Below, piece after piece: positions 49,982 to 62,910 of a stretch of 64,000 nucleotides of DNA. Both the position numbers and the translations under genes were made by a program. Below the pieces are notes generated by a model. It had not been told where the DNA came from. It did not search any database and saw only the letters and a list, made by a program, of their open reading frames with translations. Position 1 is the stretch's first letter; every line of letters begins with the position of its first letter. This DNA is from Lateolabrax maculatus (lineage: Eukaryota; Chordata; Actinopteri; Acropomatiformes; Lateolabracidae), in contig CM062201.1 in assembly GCA_031216445.1 (NCBI GenBank), positions 372,001-436,000 on the forward strand, in the 5' to 3' direction.

Positions 49982-49983
49982 AT
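49969..49983. other. Deletion joint, unit 5
   Basis: Sequence matching unit 1 up to about 4613 is followed by a short edited stretch (CTTCCTTGCAAAA, where unit 1 has TAAATCCTTGCAAAA). It then joins integrase sequence matching unit 1 from 10098. About 5.46 kb is missing. Confidence 0.9.
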
Positions 49984-50267
49984 TGTCTCAGCTACAAACG
50001 CAGGTCGGAAAAATGGTGACCACCAGACTGCTTGAAGGCGTCTCAACACCTCCCCACTTGTGCAATGGTCCTGACCATGCGCACTACGTGTAGCAACCTG
50101 TACCAAAGATGTTGGGAGGACAATATGTCCATGTGCACTTCGCCATAGCCCATGTGATGGACCTTCTTCAGTGATTATACTTGCCCCCCTTTTTGCCCAT
50201 ACAGAATGTGCATATGGACTTGCCTGATGTTGTGCTGCTATTACATAGCAGCACATATATATAGCTC

Positions 50268-50300
<33 letters not shown>

Positions 50301-50857
50301 TATATAAGTTTGTCAGTGGTTCACAATCTCCAGCTACTAGCAGTGGTCCTATACAGGTGGGTGTAGCTATGCGTTTTGCGGCTTCATCTGCTAAGTTGTT
50401 GCCTTTAGCTATCAGGGAATTCGTTTTTTGATGAGCTACGCATTTAATGATGGCTAACACTTTTGGATGGTGTATGGCTTCTAGTAAAGCTGAGATGGCA
50501 GAAATGACGACATGTGTCTCACCGTTTGTGGTTTGGGAGCTTTCGATACTGCCTCAATTTGTGAGGGCACTATAGCTCATTTAGTGCCACAGAGTTGTCT
50601 ACCTAAGTATTCAACCTGTGTCTGGCAAAACTGTAATTTATTTTTACTCACCTTGTGAGCCCCCTTTTCTAAAGCCATCAGGGCTGAGACTGAGTCTTGT
50701 GCACATTGAGCTTTGGAGGTGCTACATATCAAGAGATCATCTACATATTGTAGTACTGTACTGGACACGTCTAGGTGTTGCAGGTCATTAGCCAATACTC
50801 GACTGAATATTGAGGGACTTTCAACATAGCTCTGCGGGAGACGTGTGTATGTATACT
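49982..50857 (-). pseudogene. pol: ERV pol 3' block truncated by deletion, unit 5
   Basis: RT palm (50795-50577), RNase H tail and the N-terminal integrase part remain; integrase ends at FVAETI where the deletion joint begins. The C-terminal integrase part and LTR are absent. Confidence 0.72.
50254..50306. repeat. AT microsatellite, unit 5
   Basis: (AT)n with GCTC and C interruptions. Confidence 0.9.
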
Positions 50858-53800
50858 CACTGTAAAATCTAATTAGTTGACCTTACTTAAAAAAAGTATG
50901 CAAACTCGTTGCAAATTAAGCAAAGTAATCTTAAGAATAGTGAGTTAGAAAAGCTTGTTTATTTTAAGTGTGCAGTACCAAATCTAGTAGTACAACTAAA
51001 AAAAAAAAAAAAAGTTCATGTAACTTAATAGCCATGCTTAGTGTTAACTTAATTTTTTCATTTTGTGTGGACTGCTTGATACAAATTTAACCCCACTTAG
51101 AATTATGATACCTACTACTTACTACTCACTCATTTTTTTTCAGTTCATTTCAGTTCAGTTAAATTAAACAAACCAATTTCCTTGAATGGGTCCTTGTCCT
51201 TCTCCCATTTCTTATCTATTTTAGCTGTTATTACCTAATAAAGGGAAAAACACCACAAACATATACTTTAAAAGAACACTCACTGGGTTTGTTCAGCTGC
51301 ATTACAACATTTATTAAAAAAATAATTGCATCACTGACAGATCTAGGCTGAACAATAAATGTTCGATATTGTTACTTTTGATTCCAATTCTCCAATATAA
51401 AATGTGTGTTTTATCACTCATGTAATAACCTTACAATAAACAATAAAATTACTGTTCTCTATCCTCTTGTCATATTTAATGTATTTTAAAGCTAGTTGTA
51501 AAATTGCTCATAGTGTGATCTATGTCTGTTAGGCTATTGTAATAACAATATGCATTAAATCTATTATTCAGCCTCAAGTGTTCTGTTCCCAAGTATCACT
51601 TTCTTGTACATTCAAGTACAAAACAGCAGCTAAACAACAAACTTGTGGTTTGATTTGACTGTAGAACATGACATGGACATGGCAAAAATAAAACCACATT
51701 TTTGTGAGCTAATTCTATGCATGTAACAGTCTCACAATATTAAACAGGTAAACACCTGATAATTACAGGACTTCAGTGCATGCAAAATCATTGCATTTCT
51801 GATCAAAACTGAAAGTACAACAAATGCTTTTGTGTCCCAAAGCGAGCATCAGTCCAAGGTTTAAACCAACACAGAAAAACATCACTCCTTGGGTTTTGTA
51901 TTTGTACTACATTATAACTACTATAATTAAAAGTTTTCCCAAAACACAAATGTAAACAGGTCAACCTTGCTAGGTTCCTTTCTGACAACATTATCTAACA
52001 ACTCTTTGCAACACAAGGTGGCGCTATTTCCACCATTAGCATACTAGCATAACATGGTACACTTTAATAGAATTTTTTTTTTTTTTGAGATCATAAACAA
52101 GCCAGCTCAGTTGCATGAAAGCATAAAACTTTCTCTGATAACAGGAGAACATTAACTGCTGCATAATTTACAAAGTGCTATCTGACAGCTGATGGCTCTT
52201 TACTGGTCTAACCCAGTAGACTGTTCTTCAAAGTTAACAGTTTTGGTGGGAGGTTTTCTTTCCCAGTCCAAGCATCACAGTCTGAATGAAGTTGAGTGTA
52301 TTTGCCATGCATTTTGGGTAATCCAAATGCAAAGCATATGTAAGCCCAAATAACAGACAAACTGCCTGAGGCAAGTTTTTTTATATGATCCATGATGATA
52401 CCTCCCTCCAGAATGATGGCAGTGGAGATGGGCTGGAGGTCTACTGAACTTGGACCCTCATGAGGATTATCTTCACTGACAACTGTCAGCACACACCGAC
52501 AGTGCATTCTAGGGCCTCGTCTCTCGCTGTACCCTACAAAGACACACACACACATTCTTCAGCATGGCAATTTATGCTCTTCTAAACATTCATTTTTAAT
52601 GTTGAAAGCATTTGCTAGGGAATATGGTTTTAAATATGTGTTCACACTGGATTGTTACAATATAACCAACAAAATAAATGTGGTATGATTAAACTAAAGC
52701 TATGGTCCACAAGGTCCATATATTCTTAAACAGTGACACTGACTTTTCAGCCTGGACTCCTGCTCCTTAGATTTACAATTAATTAATGTGTACAACGTTT
52801 ATGTGGCAAATTTCATTTTTATTTACTGGCTGTTTAAATACCTCTCAGATTAGCTGTGGAGGAATTGCCATACAAAATACATCAATCACTGTACAAAATG
52901 TATATTGTATATTGTGCAGATAAAATTACATCTTCTATGTCAGCACAGATATAGTTCTATTTTAATGCAGACCAAACTTTTTCTTATGTGCAAGTACTTA
53001 CAGAGCATGTCTTGAAGAATTCACTGGAGTCGTCACCAAGTAAAATAGGAATGCCTTTGAGGACAACAGAGCGAAGTACTGTCACGTCTGGTGTCTAATG
53101 ATACACAGAGAGAGAAAAGACCAGTTAACAGAGTAATTTGCAAGGCACAAGCACAAGTCAGACAGGAAATAGAATAGGTTGGGCTGGATCATCTCATTTA
53201 GAACTTGATTGATGAACTATCACACAGATCAAAAGCAAAATTAACCTACTTACCATCCAGCTCATGTGCTGCATCAGCTCACTGAGCTTCTGGCCAACAG
53301 TTCCCCTTCTTGTTTTGAAAAGTTCAATGAAACGTGGGGTATACTGGTCCAGAGCCTCAAAGAAGTCTCCCTCAAGATTCTTACTTGCGATTCTGTTGAA
53401 CTCAGCAAACACCTGAAAAGTAGAGAGAGGGGTGGGTAGGGATGGAGAGATGGCAGAAGTGTTAACATTCCAACAAGTGTGTTTGGATTTCTAGCCACAC
53501 ACCTTGAATTTCTTTTTGATAGGCATTATTTTATTGGTTGAGAACAAAAATAGTTTACCTGTCTGTGAAGAGTGCTGGCCATCGTTCAACAATGTTCTGT
53601 ACAGCAGGTTCCTTTTCTACAATTTCTTGTCTGCGTAGTGGGAATGATTGGTCCATCATTTGTGAGATGAGAGTGCCATTGGGTTGTTTCTTCTTCATTT
53701 CTTCCACGAGAACCTTTCTGGCATTTTCAAGGCTTGTTTCATCATGTCCTTCAGGTAAGTTAGGTAGGTAGTTTGCTTCACCTCTTTTTGGCCGTTTGAT

Positions 53801-55855
53801 ATTCTTGCTTGAGGATTCTCCTTCTGGGTTGCCTTTACTTCTTTTGCCTCCATTGATTGCTACATCCTCACATCCAGCTTTTTGAAGCTTTGTGCGATAA
53901 TTTAAGGCTGTTTTTCCAGCCATACCATCTGTGTGGTCCAGGCTCAGTGAGGCAGGGGTGTTTGCTAATTAGTGCTTTTGCAACACTGCTGAAGTCATCA
54001 TCTTTAGGGTAAGCCTTGAAACTGTACATCGTCTCAGCAAGCTTTTCTAGTATGTCATGCTTCATATCTCGTGGTAGAGTCATACGTGTTCCATCCTTCA
54101 TAAAGGCAAGATCTGCCTGTCTGAGTCTATAGTCAACATCAACTGAGAAATTGGGTATGTCAAAGAAATCTGGCCACTGTTGTCTTAGCGATGGTGATGC
54201 TCTTCCTGTCGACAGGATCTCAGTGTCTGCTGTGCTGCACTCAGTGTCTGATGTTGTGGTGGGTGATGACAATGCGGTTAAATGGAGAGTCACAAGAGGG
54301 ATGATTTTGAGCGTAGCTCTTTCAGGTAAATCAGTTATTTCAGTCAAATTGCAGAGGGCATTATGGAAGTCTTGATCTTCATACTGCAGTTTAAAGTCAT
54401 ACTGCAGTGACAGTTTATCTACCAGTTGCACTTTTAATTCTTCAATAGACTGTGGTCTCTCATTTAAAGTCAACTTCCTGATATCATCTTCAGCGATGAT
54501 GAGTAGAGCAAGCCGAATGGAATGAAGAGAGGAGCGATATTTAGGGTGTAGATTTCCAAGTACCCAGTAGATGGCAGCTTGTGTTTCTTTCTGGAGGTTC
54601 CCAAGGGCTTAGCCACCTCAAAATCATCTATGTACAAGAAAAGAGCAATCCTGAATTCTTCCTCTGTCAAGAGAGAATTGTCTTTAAACCGGTAACCATC
54701 CCTGTGAGATCTGTATCCTTGTGACAAATTTGTCTCAGATGACATGGCCTTATCTAAAATTTCTCCATTGTTTAGTAATGTCTGCAGCATTTTTAGTATG
54801 GGGATATACACAACTGTCTGCCTGTCATTTTTTAGGACAAACTCAATAGGCGTCACCACTGAGAATTCTTTTCAAATGTATGATGTTCGCTTGCTAGTGG
54901 TTGACAATGACCCCCTAGTAGAAGTGAATTTCAGGAATACATTATTCTCAGTAAATACTTTAGCTATCTCACTCACTTAAGAGTCCTCAACATCTCCACA
55001 ATGTTGATTTAGTATTTTTCCAACCGAGGTATGTAACAATGGCTGTGAAAGCACATAAATTTGGTTGATCTGCTCTATAACTTCTTGCAGGGCATTTTCA
55101 GAGATGTTAAGAATCGATGACATTTTCAGAAAAACAGCAGCTACATTATGTTCCAACTGACTCTCCAAGTCTCCCACATCTTCATTGAGCTCAGTAACCT
55201 CAAACTCAACCTGATCAGTTTCAGGGGCACTATACTCAGGTTGAATATTTATATTAGGTGGAGGTACCTCAAGTACATTATGTGACACAATTTCAGGTTT
55301 GAATGCCATCTTATTGTGGTCTTGATGTTCTTTGCTTTTATGTGCATTAAAGGTTGAATAAACATTGCTCTGAAAGCTACAGCCTTGATATGGACAGGAA
55401 ACCTTTTGCTTCAGCTTCAAATGTCTTCGTAAATGGGTAAAAAAGTCAGCTCCAGTGCAAGGCTCCACAAAGTCACACAGCTGACAATGGAAAGCAGTTT
55501 CACCCACGTTCCCCAGGTCCTTTTGAGTGTGCCATGTTGATAAGTGGACTTTGAGTGCATTGAAAGATTTAAATGTGCACAGGCACTCCTTATAAAGGCA
55601 CGGTAGTGGTGATATTCGAGTGTGGCACCCGTGTTTTAAGCGGTAATGCTTAAGTAAGAAGCACCTCTTTTCAGCACAAAATGTGCAGTACTTACACAAC
55701 CACTGCATAGGAAGTTTTTTGTCTTCTTGAAAAATCTGAAAAGAAAAGATCATTTTAGCATCAAGCCCGGCAAAATAGAAACAAAAAACAAAAACACTAA
55801 CATGCAGTATCAGACTTGAAATACCAGAGCAACAGAAAAAAACCTTCCTTGCAAA
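50858..55855 (-). mobile_element. CACTA-like DNA transposon, copy E (right part deleted)
   Basis: Same truncation as copy D, with the identical deletion joint. The left TACT is at 50854-50857. Confidence 0.77.
52208..55735 (-). pseudogene. Zinc-finger/SAMD3-like transposon gene, unit 6 (promoter deleted)
   Basis: As unit 5, with the CA frameshift in the last exon shared with unit 2 and a private Asp-to-Tyr in the acidic linker (QPEYSAPE). Confidence 0.65.
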
Positions 55856-55857
55856 AT
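55843..55857. other. Deletion joint, unit 6
   Basis: Base-for-base the same joint as in unit 5. Confidence 0.9.
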
Positions 55858-56722
55858 TGTCTCAGCTACAAACGCAGGTCGGAAAAATGGTGACCACCAG
55901 ACTGCTTGAAGGCGTCTCAACACCTCCCCACTTGTGCAATGGTCCTGACCATGCGCACTACGTGTAGCAACCTGTACCAAAGATGTTGGGAGGACAATAT
56001 GTCCATGTGCACTTCGCCATAGCCCATGTGATGGACCTTCTTCAGTGATTATACTTGCCCCCCTTTTTGCCCATACAGAATGTGCATATGGACTTGCCTG
56101 ATGTTGTGCTGCTATTACATAGCAGCACATATATATAGCTCATATATATATATATATATCATATATATATAAGTTTGTCAGTGGTTCACAATCTCCAGCT
56201 ACTAGCAGTGGTCCTATACAGGTGGGTGTAGCTATGCGTTTTGCGGCTTCATCTGCTAAGTTGTTGCCTTTAGCTATCAGGGAATTCGTTTTTTGATGAG
56301 CTACGCATTTAATGATGGCTAACACTTTTGGATGGTGTATGGCTTCTAGTAAAGCTGAGATGGCAGAAATGACGACATGTGTCTCACCGTTTGTGGTTTG
56401 GGAGCTTTCGATACTGCCTCAATTTGTGAGGGCACTATAGCTCATTTAGTGCCACAGAGTTGTCTACCTAAGTATTCAACCTGTGTCTGGCAAAACTGTA
56501 ATTTATTTTTACTCACCTTGTGAGCCCCCTTTTCTAAAGCCATCAGGGCTGAGACTGAGTCTTGTGCACATTGAGCTTTGGAGGTGCTACATATCAAGAG
56601 ATCATCTACATATTGTAGTACTGTACTGGACACGTCTAGGTGTTGCAGGTCATTAGCCAATACTCGACTGAATATTGAGGGACTTTCAACATAGCTCTGC
56701 GGGAGACGTGTGTACGTATACT
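55856..56722 (-). pseudogene. pol: ERV pol 3' block truncated by deletion, unit 6
   Basis: Same truncation as unit 5; RT palm 56660-56442. Confidence 0.72.
56128..56170. repeat. AT microsatellite, unit 6
   Basis: (AT)n with the same interruption pattern as unit 1. Confidence 0.9.
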
Positions 56723-58073
56723 CACTGTAAAATCTAATTAGTTGACCTTACTTAAAAAAAGTATGCAAACTCGTTGCAAATTAAGCAAAGTAATCTTAAG
56801 AATAGTGAGTTAGAAAAGCTTGTTTATTTTAAGTGTGCAGTACCAAATCAAGTAGTACAACTAAAAAAAAAAAAAAAAAAGTTCATGTAACTTAATAGCC
56901 ATGCTTAGTGTTAACTTAATTTTTTCATTTTGTGTGGACTGCTTGATACAAATTTAACCCCACTTAGAATTATGATACCTACTACTTACTACTCACTCAT
57001 TTTTTTTCAGTTCATTTCAGTTCAGTTAAATTAAACAAACCAATTTCCTTGAATGGGTCCTTGTCCTTCTCCCATTTCTTATCTATTTTAGCTGTTATTA
57101 CCTAATAAAGGGAAAAACACCACAAACATATACTTTAAAAGAACACTCACTGGGTTTGTTCAGCTGCATTACAACATTTATTAAAAAAATAATTGCATCA
57201 CTGACAGATCTAGACTGAACAATAAATGTTCGATATTGTTACTTTTGATTCCAATTCTCCAATATAAAATGTGTGTTTTATCACTCATGTAATAACCTTA
57301 CAATAAACAATAAAATTACTGTTCTCTATCCTCTTGTCATATTTAATGTATTTTAAAGCTAGTTGCAAAATTGCTCATAGTGTGATCTATGTCTGTTAGG
57401 CTATTGTAATAACAATATGCATTAAATCTATTATTCAGCCTCAAGTGTTCTGTTCCCAAGTATCACTTTCTTGTACATTCAAGTACAAAACAGCAGCTAA
57501 ACAACAAACTTGTGGTTTGATTTGACTGTAGAACATGACATGGACATGGCAAAAATAAAACCACATTTTTGTGAGCTAATTCTATGCATGTAACAGTCTC
57601 ACAATATTAAACAGGTAAACACCTGATAATTACAGGACTTCAGTGCATGCAAAATCATTGCATTTCTGATCAAAACTGAAAGTACAACAAATGCTTTTGT
57701 GTCCCAAAGCGAGCATCAGTCCAAGGTTTAAACCAACACAGAAAAACATCACTCCTTGGGTTTTGTATTTGTACTACATTATAACTACTATAATTAAAAG
57801 TTTTCCCAAAACACAAATGTAAACAGGTCAACCTTGCTAGGTTCCTTTCTGACAACATTATCTAACAACTCTTTGCAACACAAGGTGGCGCTATTTCCAC
57901 CATTAGCATACTAGCATAACATGGTACACTTTAATAGAATTTTTTTTTTTTTAAGATCATAAACAAGCCAGCTCAGTTGCACGAAAGCATAAAACTTTCT
58001 CTGATAACAGGAGAACATTAACTGCTGCATAATTTACAAAGTGCTATCTGACAGCTGATGGCTCTTTACTGGT

Positions 58074-61000
58074 CTAACCCAGTAGACTGTTCTTCAAAGT
58101 TAACAGTTTTGGTGGGAGGTTTTCTTTCCCAGTCCAAGCATCACAGTCTGAATGAAGTTGAGTGTATTTGCCATGCATTTTGGGTAATCCAAATGCAAAG
58201 CATATGTAAGCCCAAATAACAGACAAACTGCCTGAGGCAAGTTTTTTTATATGATCCATGATGATACCTCCCTCCAGAATGATGGCAGTGGAGATGGGCT
58301 GGAGGTCTACTGAACTTGGACCCTCATGAGGATTATCTTCACTGACAACTGTCAGCACACCGACAGTGCATTCTAGGGCCTCGTCTCTCGCTGTACCCTA
58401 CAAAGACACACACACACATTCTTCAGCATGGCAATTTATGCTCTTCTAAACATTCATTTTTAATGTTGAAAGCATTTGCTAGGGAATATGGTTTTAAATA
58501 TGTGTTCACACTGGATTGTTACAATATAACCAACAAAATAAATGTGGTATGATTAAACTAAAGCTATGGTCCACAAGGTCCATATATTCTTAAACAGTGA
58601 CACTGACTTTTCAGCCTGGACTCCTGCTCCTTAGATTTACAATTAATTAATGTGTACAACGTTTATGTGGCAAATTTCATTTTTATTTACTGGCTGTTTA
58701 AATACCTCTCAGATTAGCTGTGGAGGAATTGCCATACAAAATACATCAATCACTGTACAAAATGTATATTGTATATTGTGCAGATAAAATTACATCTTCT
58801 ATGTCAGCACAGATATAGTTCTATTTTAATGCAGACCAAACTTTTTCTTATGTGCAAGTACTTACAGAGCATGTCTTGAAGAATTCACTGGAGTCGTCAC
58901 CAAGTAAAATAGGAATGCCTTTGAGGACAACAGAGCGAAGTACTGTCACGTCTGGTGTCTAATGATACACAGAGAGAGAAAAGACCAGTTAACAGAGTAA
59001 TTTGCAAGGCACAAGCACAAGTCAGACAGGAAATAGAATAGGTTGGGCTGGATCATCTCATTTAGAACTTGATTGATGAACTATCACACAGATCAAAAGC
59101 AAAATTAACCTACTTACCATCCAGCTCATGTGCTGCATCAGCTCACTGAGCTTCTGGCCAACAGTTCCCCTTCTTGTTTTGAAAAGTTCAATGAAACGTG
59201 GGGTATACTGGTCCAGAGCCTCAAAGAAGTCTCCCTCAAGATTCTTACTTGCGATTCTGTTGAACTCAGCAAACACCTGAAAAGTAGAGAGAGGGGTGGG
59301 TAGGGATGGAGAGATGGCAGAAGTGTTAACATTCCAACAAGTGTGTTTGGATTTCTAGCCACACACCTTGAATTTCTTTTTGATAGGCATTATTTTATTG
59401 GTTGAGAACAAAAATAGTTTACCTGTCTGTGAAGAGTGCTGGCCATCGTTCAACAATGTTCTGTACAGCAGGTTCCTTTTCTACAATTTCTTGTCTGCGT
59501 AGTGGGAATGATTGGTCCATCATTTGTGAGATGAGAGTGCCATTGGGTTGTTTCTTCTTCATTTCTTCCACGAGAACCTTTCTGGCATTTTCAAGGCTTG
59601 TTTCATCATGTCCTTCAGGTAAGTTAGGTAGGTAGTTTGCTTCACCTCTTTTTGGCCGTTTGATATTCTTGCTTGAGGATTCTCCTTCTGGGTTGCCTTT
59701 ACTTCTTTTGCCTCCATTGATTGCTACATCCTCACATCCAGCTTTTTGAAGCTTTGTGCGATAATTTAAGGCTGTTTTTCCAGCCATACCATCTGTGTGG
59801 TCCAGGCTCAGTGAGGCAGGGGTGTTTGCTAATTAGTGCTTTTGCAACACTGCTGAAGTCATCATCTTTAGGGTAAGCCTTGAAACTGTACATCGTCTCA
59901 GCAAGCTTTTCTAGTATGTCATGCTTCATATCTCGTGGTAGAGTCATACGTGTTCCATCCTTCATAAAGGCAAGATCTGCCTGTCTGAGTCTATAGTCAA
60001 CATCAACTGAGAAATTGGGTATGTCAAAGAAATCTGGCCACTGTTGTCTTAGCGATGGTGATGCTCTTCCTGTCGACAGGATCTCAGTGTCTGCTGTGCT
60101 GCACTCAGTGTCTGATGTTGTGGTGGGTGATGACAATGCGGTTAAATGGAGAGTCACAAGAGGGATGATTTTGAGCGTAGCTCTTTCAGGTAAATCAGTT
60201 ATTTCAGTCAAATTGCAGAGGGCATTATGGAAGTCTTGATCTTCATACTGCAGTTTAAAGTCATACTGCAGTGACAGTTTATCTACCAGTTGCACTTTTA
60301 ATTCTTCAATAGACTGTGGTCTCTCATTTAAAGTCAACTTCCTGATATCATCTTCAGCGATGATGAGTAGAGCAAGCTGAATGGAATGAAGAGAGGAGCG
60401 ATATTTAGGGTGTAGATTTCCAAGTACCCAGTAGATGGCAGCTTGTGTTTCTTTCTGGAGGTTCCCAAGGGCTTAGCCACCTCAAAATCATCTATGTACA
60501 AGAAAAGAGCAATCCTGAATTCTTCCTCTGTCAAGAGAGAATTGTCTTTAAACCGGTAACCATCCCTGTGAGATCTGTATCCTTGTGACAAATTTGTCTC
60601 AGATGACATGGCCTTATCTAAAATTTCTCCATTGTTTAGTAATGTCTGCAGCATTTTTAGTATGGGGATATACACAACTGTCTGCCTGTCATTTTTTAGG
60701 ACAAACTCAATAGGCGTCACCACTGAGAATTCTTTTCAAATGTATGATGTTCGCTTGCTAGTGGTTGACAATGACCCCCTAGTAGAAGTGAATTTCAGGA
60801 ATACATTATTCTCAGTAAATACTTTAGCTATCTCACTCACTTAAGAGTCCTCAACATCTCCACAATGTTGATTTAGTATTTTTCCAACCGAGGTATGTAA
60901 CAATGGCTGTGAAAGCACATAAATTTGGTTGATCTGCTCTATAACTTCTTGCAGGGCATTTTCAGAGATGTTAAGAATCGATGACATTTTCAGAAAAACA

Positions 61001-61599
61001 GCAGCTACATTATGTTCCAACTGACTCTCCAAGTCTCCCACATCTTCATTGAGCTCAGTAACCTCAAACTCAACCTGATCAGTTTCAGGGGCACTATCCT
61101 CAGGTTGAATATTTATATTAGGTGGAGGTACCTCAAGTACATTATGTGACACAATTTCAGGTTTGAATGCCATCTTATTGTGGTCTTGATGTTCTTTGCT
61201 TTTATGTGCATTAAAGGTTGAATAAACATTGCTCTGAAAGCTACAGCCTTGATATGGACAGGAAACCTTTTGCTTCAGCTTCAAATGTCTTCGTAAATGG
61301 GTAAAAAAGTCAGCTCCAGTGCAAGGCTCCACAAAGTCACACAGCTGACAATGGAAAGCAGTTTCACCCACGTTCCCCAGGTCCTTTTGAGTGTGCCATG
61401 TTGATAAGTGGACTTTGAGTGCATTGAAAGATTTAAATGTGCACAGGCACTCCTTATAAAGGCACGGTAGTGGTGATATTCGAGTGTGGCACCCGTGTTT
61501 TAAGCGGTAATGCTTAAGTAAGAAGCACCTCTTTTCAGCACAAAATGTGCAGTACTTACACGACCACTGCATAGGAAGTTTTTTGTCTTCTTGAAAAAT
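58074..61599 (-). pseudogene. Zinc-finger/SAMD3-like transposon gene, unit 7
   Basis: Shared disablements only; WSCKYC variant. Full upstream region present. Confidence 0.65.
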
Positions 61600-62268
61600 C
61601 TGAAAAGAAAAGATCATTTTAGCATCAAGCCCGGCAAAATAGAAACAAAAAACAAAAACACTAACATGCAGTATCAGACTTGAAATACCAGAGCAACAGA
61701 AAAAAACTAAATCCTTGCAAAAATCTATCTAATTATCAAGCTTTTAATCATTTCACTTCTTTAAGACAAGAACAGCTACCAAATGAACACAGCAGTACAA
61801 AAGGTAAATGGTAAATGACTCACTTATGTGGTATCAAGGGAACTGTGGATTGATCACCATCTGCCTGAGCCTGGAAGGGGACAGTTAAGAAGAATACAAC
61901 AATTTAACACAACCAAAGCTCACCACAACTCATAAACATCTTGTTTCCAGTACAAGTGAAAACTGTAACATAGGCCTATTACCCACAAAGACAGTATTGT
62001 AATGTACATATTCTAGACAACATAACCTTAAAGAATAACTTAGGCCACTGAGTATGCCAGCAATGGTAACAGGCTATGATAAAAAGACAGACAGGGAGAC
62101 CCTTTTGTCTGTCCCAAATCTGATCTGCGGGCTCTCACTGCACTCCTCGTGTGATCAGACAAGCACTGCGCAAGTAAACAGTGTGCGGCATAGACATATA
62201 AAGAGTAGACGCCGCATCGACCGCTACTGCCTATTGGCGCTGACGAGACGTGGGGCCGCCATCTTGGA

Positions 62269-62910
62269 CCGGTCACCCGCTCCACTCAGTGTAATCTGTC
62301 TGCAGGTACAATGAAGTGTCAATGCATTTAATTAATCATAACTCTGAATACTAAACTGATTTTCACGGGATTTTTTTCTGCAAACGTCATACATGTAGGC
62401 ATGATACCGGACACATGATTCGGCGTATTTTAATATACATAATAGGCATAACGGTAATAGAATATTCTGGTATGTGATATATGCTATGTATGATATAATA
62501 TAATACACACACACACACACATATATATAAAAACACTAATATATGATAGAGAAGCAGAAGCAGATTGTGTACTACTCAGCTATTTTAATAAGTTGAAAAA
62601 TGAAGAAACAATACAACATTATACATCAATATAAGATAAAACACAATAGACAGAAGTTAGATCTCAGAAAAAATGAATATGTATATCTACATATATATCA
62701 AAAAAAATGAAAATCTATATCTATCTATCTATCTATCTCTCCCTATATATCTGTATATATAATATATATATATATTATATATACATGTGTGACGTTTGCA
62801 TTAAACAATCCCGTGAAAATCAGTTTAGTATTCAGAGTTATGATTGATTAAACACGCTGACAGTTCATTGATCCTGCAGAATGATCACACTGAGTGGAGC
62901 GGGTGACCGG
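62269..62910. repeat. Large inverted repeat, unit 7
   Basis: Arms 62269-62397 and 62782-62910. The loop has one more (CTAT) repeat and a longer CA run than other units. Confidence 0.85.

Larger units (their letters stand above)
45346..51217. repeat. Tandem array unit 5 (short, 5872 bp)
   Basis: This direct repeat lacks an internal block of about 5.46 kb. At about 49969-49981 the sequence passes from the intron just upstream of the zinc-finger exon straight into the integrase remnant. The promoter-like region, the right half of the transposon, the 5' pol piece, the LINE and the LTR are therefore absent. Confidence 0.97.
51218..57084. repeat. Tandem array unit 6 (short, 5867 bp)
   Basis: Second short unit, with exactly the same deletion joint as unit 5, so both descend from one deletion event. 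Its left third carries the CA insertion and A-to-G variant otherwise seen only in unit 2, which makes the unit mosaic. Confidence 0.97.
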
